DNA of 13,744 bases from JAAXTX01 sp037139695 (lineage in GTDB: Bacteria; Patescibacteriota; Minisyncoccia; Moranbacterales; UBA1568): the NCBI GenBank assembly GCA_037139695.1, contig JBAXFX010000030.1, forward strand, positions 1 through 13,744, in the 5' to 3' direction. The notes beneath the pieces were generated by a model. That model was not told the DNA's origin, searched no databases, and saw only the letters and a list, made by a program, of their open reading frames with translations. Of this stretch, positions 12,996 through 13,744 are shown piece by piece. The first letter of the stretch is position 1, and each line of letters starts with the position of its first letter. A program made the position numbers and the translations under genes.

Positions 12996-13562
12996 ATGCA
13001 GTTGCACCTTCATACCATATTCAGGCATAAGATAGGTGATCGGGGTGTCCCCAGACGGTTCCTCATGAAAATAGAAGCGACCTTCGATTCCCTGACTCAA
13101 AACGACATCAACCCATTCTTACACATCAAAACCGACCTGCAGTCACAAGGGGTCATAACGCTCCTTACAAGAGATTATTATTCCAAAAGATTCTCATTCG
13201 AGCACATCGATAATCCGTCCCCATTCCCTTTTTTTCACCAGGCTGCCACGATGAGCCCATTCGACTGTTTCGGGTATATTCAGGCGTATTCTCCGCATGT
13301 CGACCGCATTACCGAAATGCTCGCATCCGTCCGCGATTCTGGGATGCCACACCTCACATATCTCAAAAATGGAGTTCAGGAACGGTTTTTCGTCCAAAAC
13401 CGAACGTGCGAAAAGAAACACTCCTTCGTGAAGATCTTAAATGAGTCGGATATCGTTCTCTCGAACTACGTGACCATCAAGAGACTGGCCAACCTTGGCG
13501 CCATTCCGGAAAGTCAGGAGATGACTCTTCGCCAGCTGATCCAGAACCGACCATACCGGTAA
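12996..13562 (+). CDS. Hypothetical protein, no recognised family
   Basis: 188 residues from the ATG at 12996. A TTG at 12951 would extend it, and the ATG at 13065 (MKIEATFDSL) is a plausible shorter start. I see no catalytic motif, signal peptide or membrane segment. The protein is soluble-looking and mixed in charge, with runs such as VITLLTRDYYSKRFSFEHI, YSPHVDRITEMLASVRDSG and HSFVKILNESDIVLSNYVTI, which suggest alternating strands and helices. The C-terminus ends LRQLIQNRPYR. Base composition and codon use resemble the host genes. It has its own candidate promoter and a strong terminator 17 bp downstream, so it appears monocistronic. There is no functional clue from neighbours. Confidence 0.6.
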   Translation: MQLHLHTIFRHKIGDRGVPRRFLMKIEATFDSLTQNDINPFLHIKTDLQSQGVITLLTRDYYSKRFSFEHIDNPSPFPFFHQAATMSPFDCFGYIQAYSPHVDRITEMLASVRDSGMPHLTYLKNGVQERFFVQNRTCEKKHSFVKILNESDIVLSNYVTIKRLANLGAIPESQEMTLRQLIQNRPYR

Positions 13563-13579
13563 AATACGATCAAAACACG

Positions 13580-13647
13580 AAAGCTGTCATATACACCGTT
13601 TCGTGGCGATAACCGCCACAAAACGGGTCTGACGGCTTTTTTCTTTT
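13580..13647 (+). terminator. Strong bipartite intrinsic terminator after the orphan gene
   Basis: The outer stem AAAGCTGTCA (13580-13589) pairs with TGACGGCTTT (13630-13639) with one T-G wobble. The inner stem CCGTTT/AAACGG (13596-13601 and 13621-13626) continues into GTGGCG/CGCCAC (13603-13608 and 13614-13619) with an ATAAC loop. A T-rich run follows (13637-13647). Confidence 0.8.
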
Positions 13648-13727
13648 CCCTGACGCGATCTCGCAGAGTCATATATCATTGCCGGCCTAAGTATTCTCTT
13701 GTCAACATATGAGCCCCAAATGAATTG

Positions 13728-13740
13728 GCCGGCTGAAATC
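13728..13740 (+). repeat. 13-bp match to the MITE-like element at the window end
   Basis: GCCGGCTGAAATC is shared with 7984-7996. The next bases (TATT) differ. It may be a diverged copy continuing beyond the window or a chance match. Confidence 0.3.
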
Positions 13741-13744
13741 TATT

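Noticed and set aside
1..13744. UGA recoding as glycine (Gracilibacteria/Absconditabacteria code)
   Set aside because: trpB, the GT4 gene, the XRE gene and the zincin-like gene end in TGA at the expected lengths.
1..13744. CRISPR arrays, tRNA or rRNA genes, DDE transposases
   Set aside because: I found no regularly spaced direct repeats, no cloverleaf with tRNA consensus, no rRNA signature and no transposase coding region. The branched palindrome in L lacks tRNA features.

Overview
The window looks like a chromosomal segment of a Patescibacteria (CPR) bacterium. This is an inference from gene style: a solo trpB, small membrane proteins with bPH2 and DUF4190 domains, a CPR-like large serine recombinase, compact operons and few Shine-Dalgarno sites. 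Several genes (trpB, the GT4 gene, the XRE gene) end in TGA, so the UGA-recoding Gracilibacteria/Absconditabacteria are unlikely. Host genes are moderately GC-rich. The insert at about 1464-3811 and 4366-5824 is visibly AT-richer.

Layout. (1) 63-1061 (-): a flippase-like integral membrane protein. (2) 1066-5983: a mobile element with an unusual structure. A perfect 398-bp inverted repeat (L at 1066-1463, L' at 3812-4209) encloses an AT-rich four-gene minus-strand cargo: an XRE regulator, a DUF4190 protein and two bPH2 membrane proteins. A second perfect inverted repeat of 159 bp (R' at 4207-4365, R at 5825-5983) encloses a large serine recombinase gene on +. The left boundary, the inner L'/R' joint and the right boundary share GTG/CAC. 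Read on the minus strand, the inner joint is exactly what joining the element's two outer ends would give, like a circular attP junction in inverted orientation. (3) 5984-6270: host flank with a possible frameshifted gene remnant. (4) 6271-7791 (+): trpB behind a near-consensus promoter, a 17-residue leader peptide with tandem Trp codons, and mutually exclusive hairpins ending in an intrinsic terminator. This is a textbook-type transcription attenuator. (5) 7792-8175: a convergent intergenic region with a minus-strand terminator and a 241-bp MITE-like element with 20-bp terminal inverted repeats. The right end of a second copy opens the window. (6) 8176-12373 (-): a surface-polysaccharide operon with a polytopic GT2 glycosyltransferase, UDP-glucose 6-dehydrogenase, a GT4 glycosyltransferase and a zincin-like protein of unknown function. 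(7) 12374-13744: a divergent region with a small promoter-hairpin-T-run unit, an orphan 188-residue protein on +, and a strong bipartite terminator.

How the parts work together. The minus-strand operon should make UDP-glucuronate and transfer sugars to a lipid carrier or glycan at the membrane. The flippase-like gene could belong to the same envelope theme. The trpB unit would sense charged tRNA-Trp through leader translation and make tryptophan from indole and serine only when needed. The recombinase element has inserted 4 bp upstream of the flippase start codon and seems to supply its present promoter. The inverted repeats could let the cargo and the recombinase segments flip independently. 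All calls come from reading the sequence; no database searches or folding programs were run.
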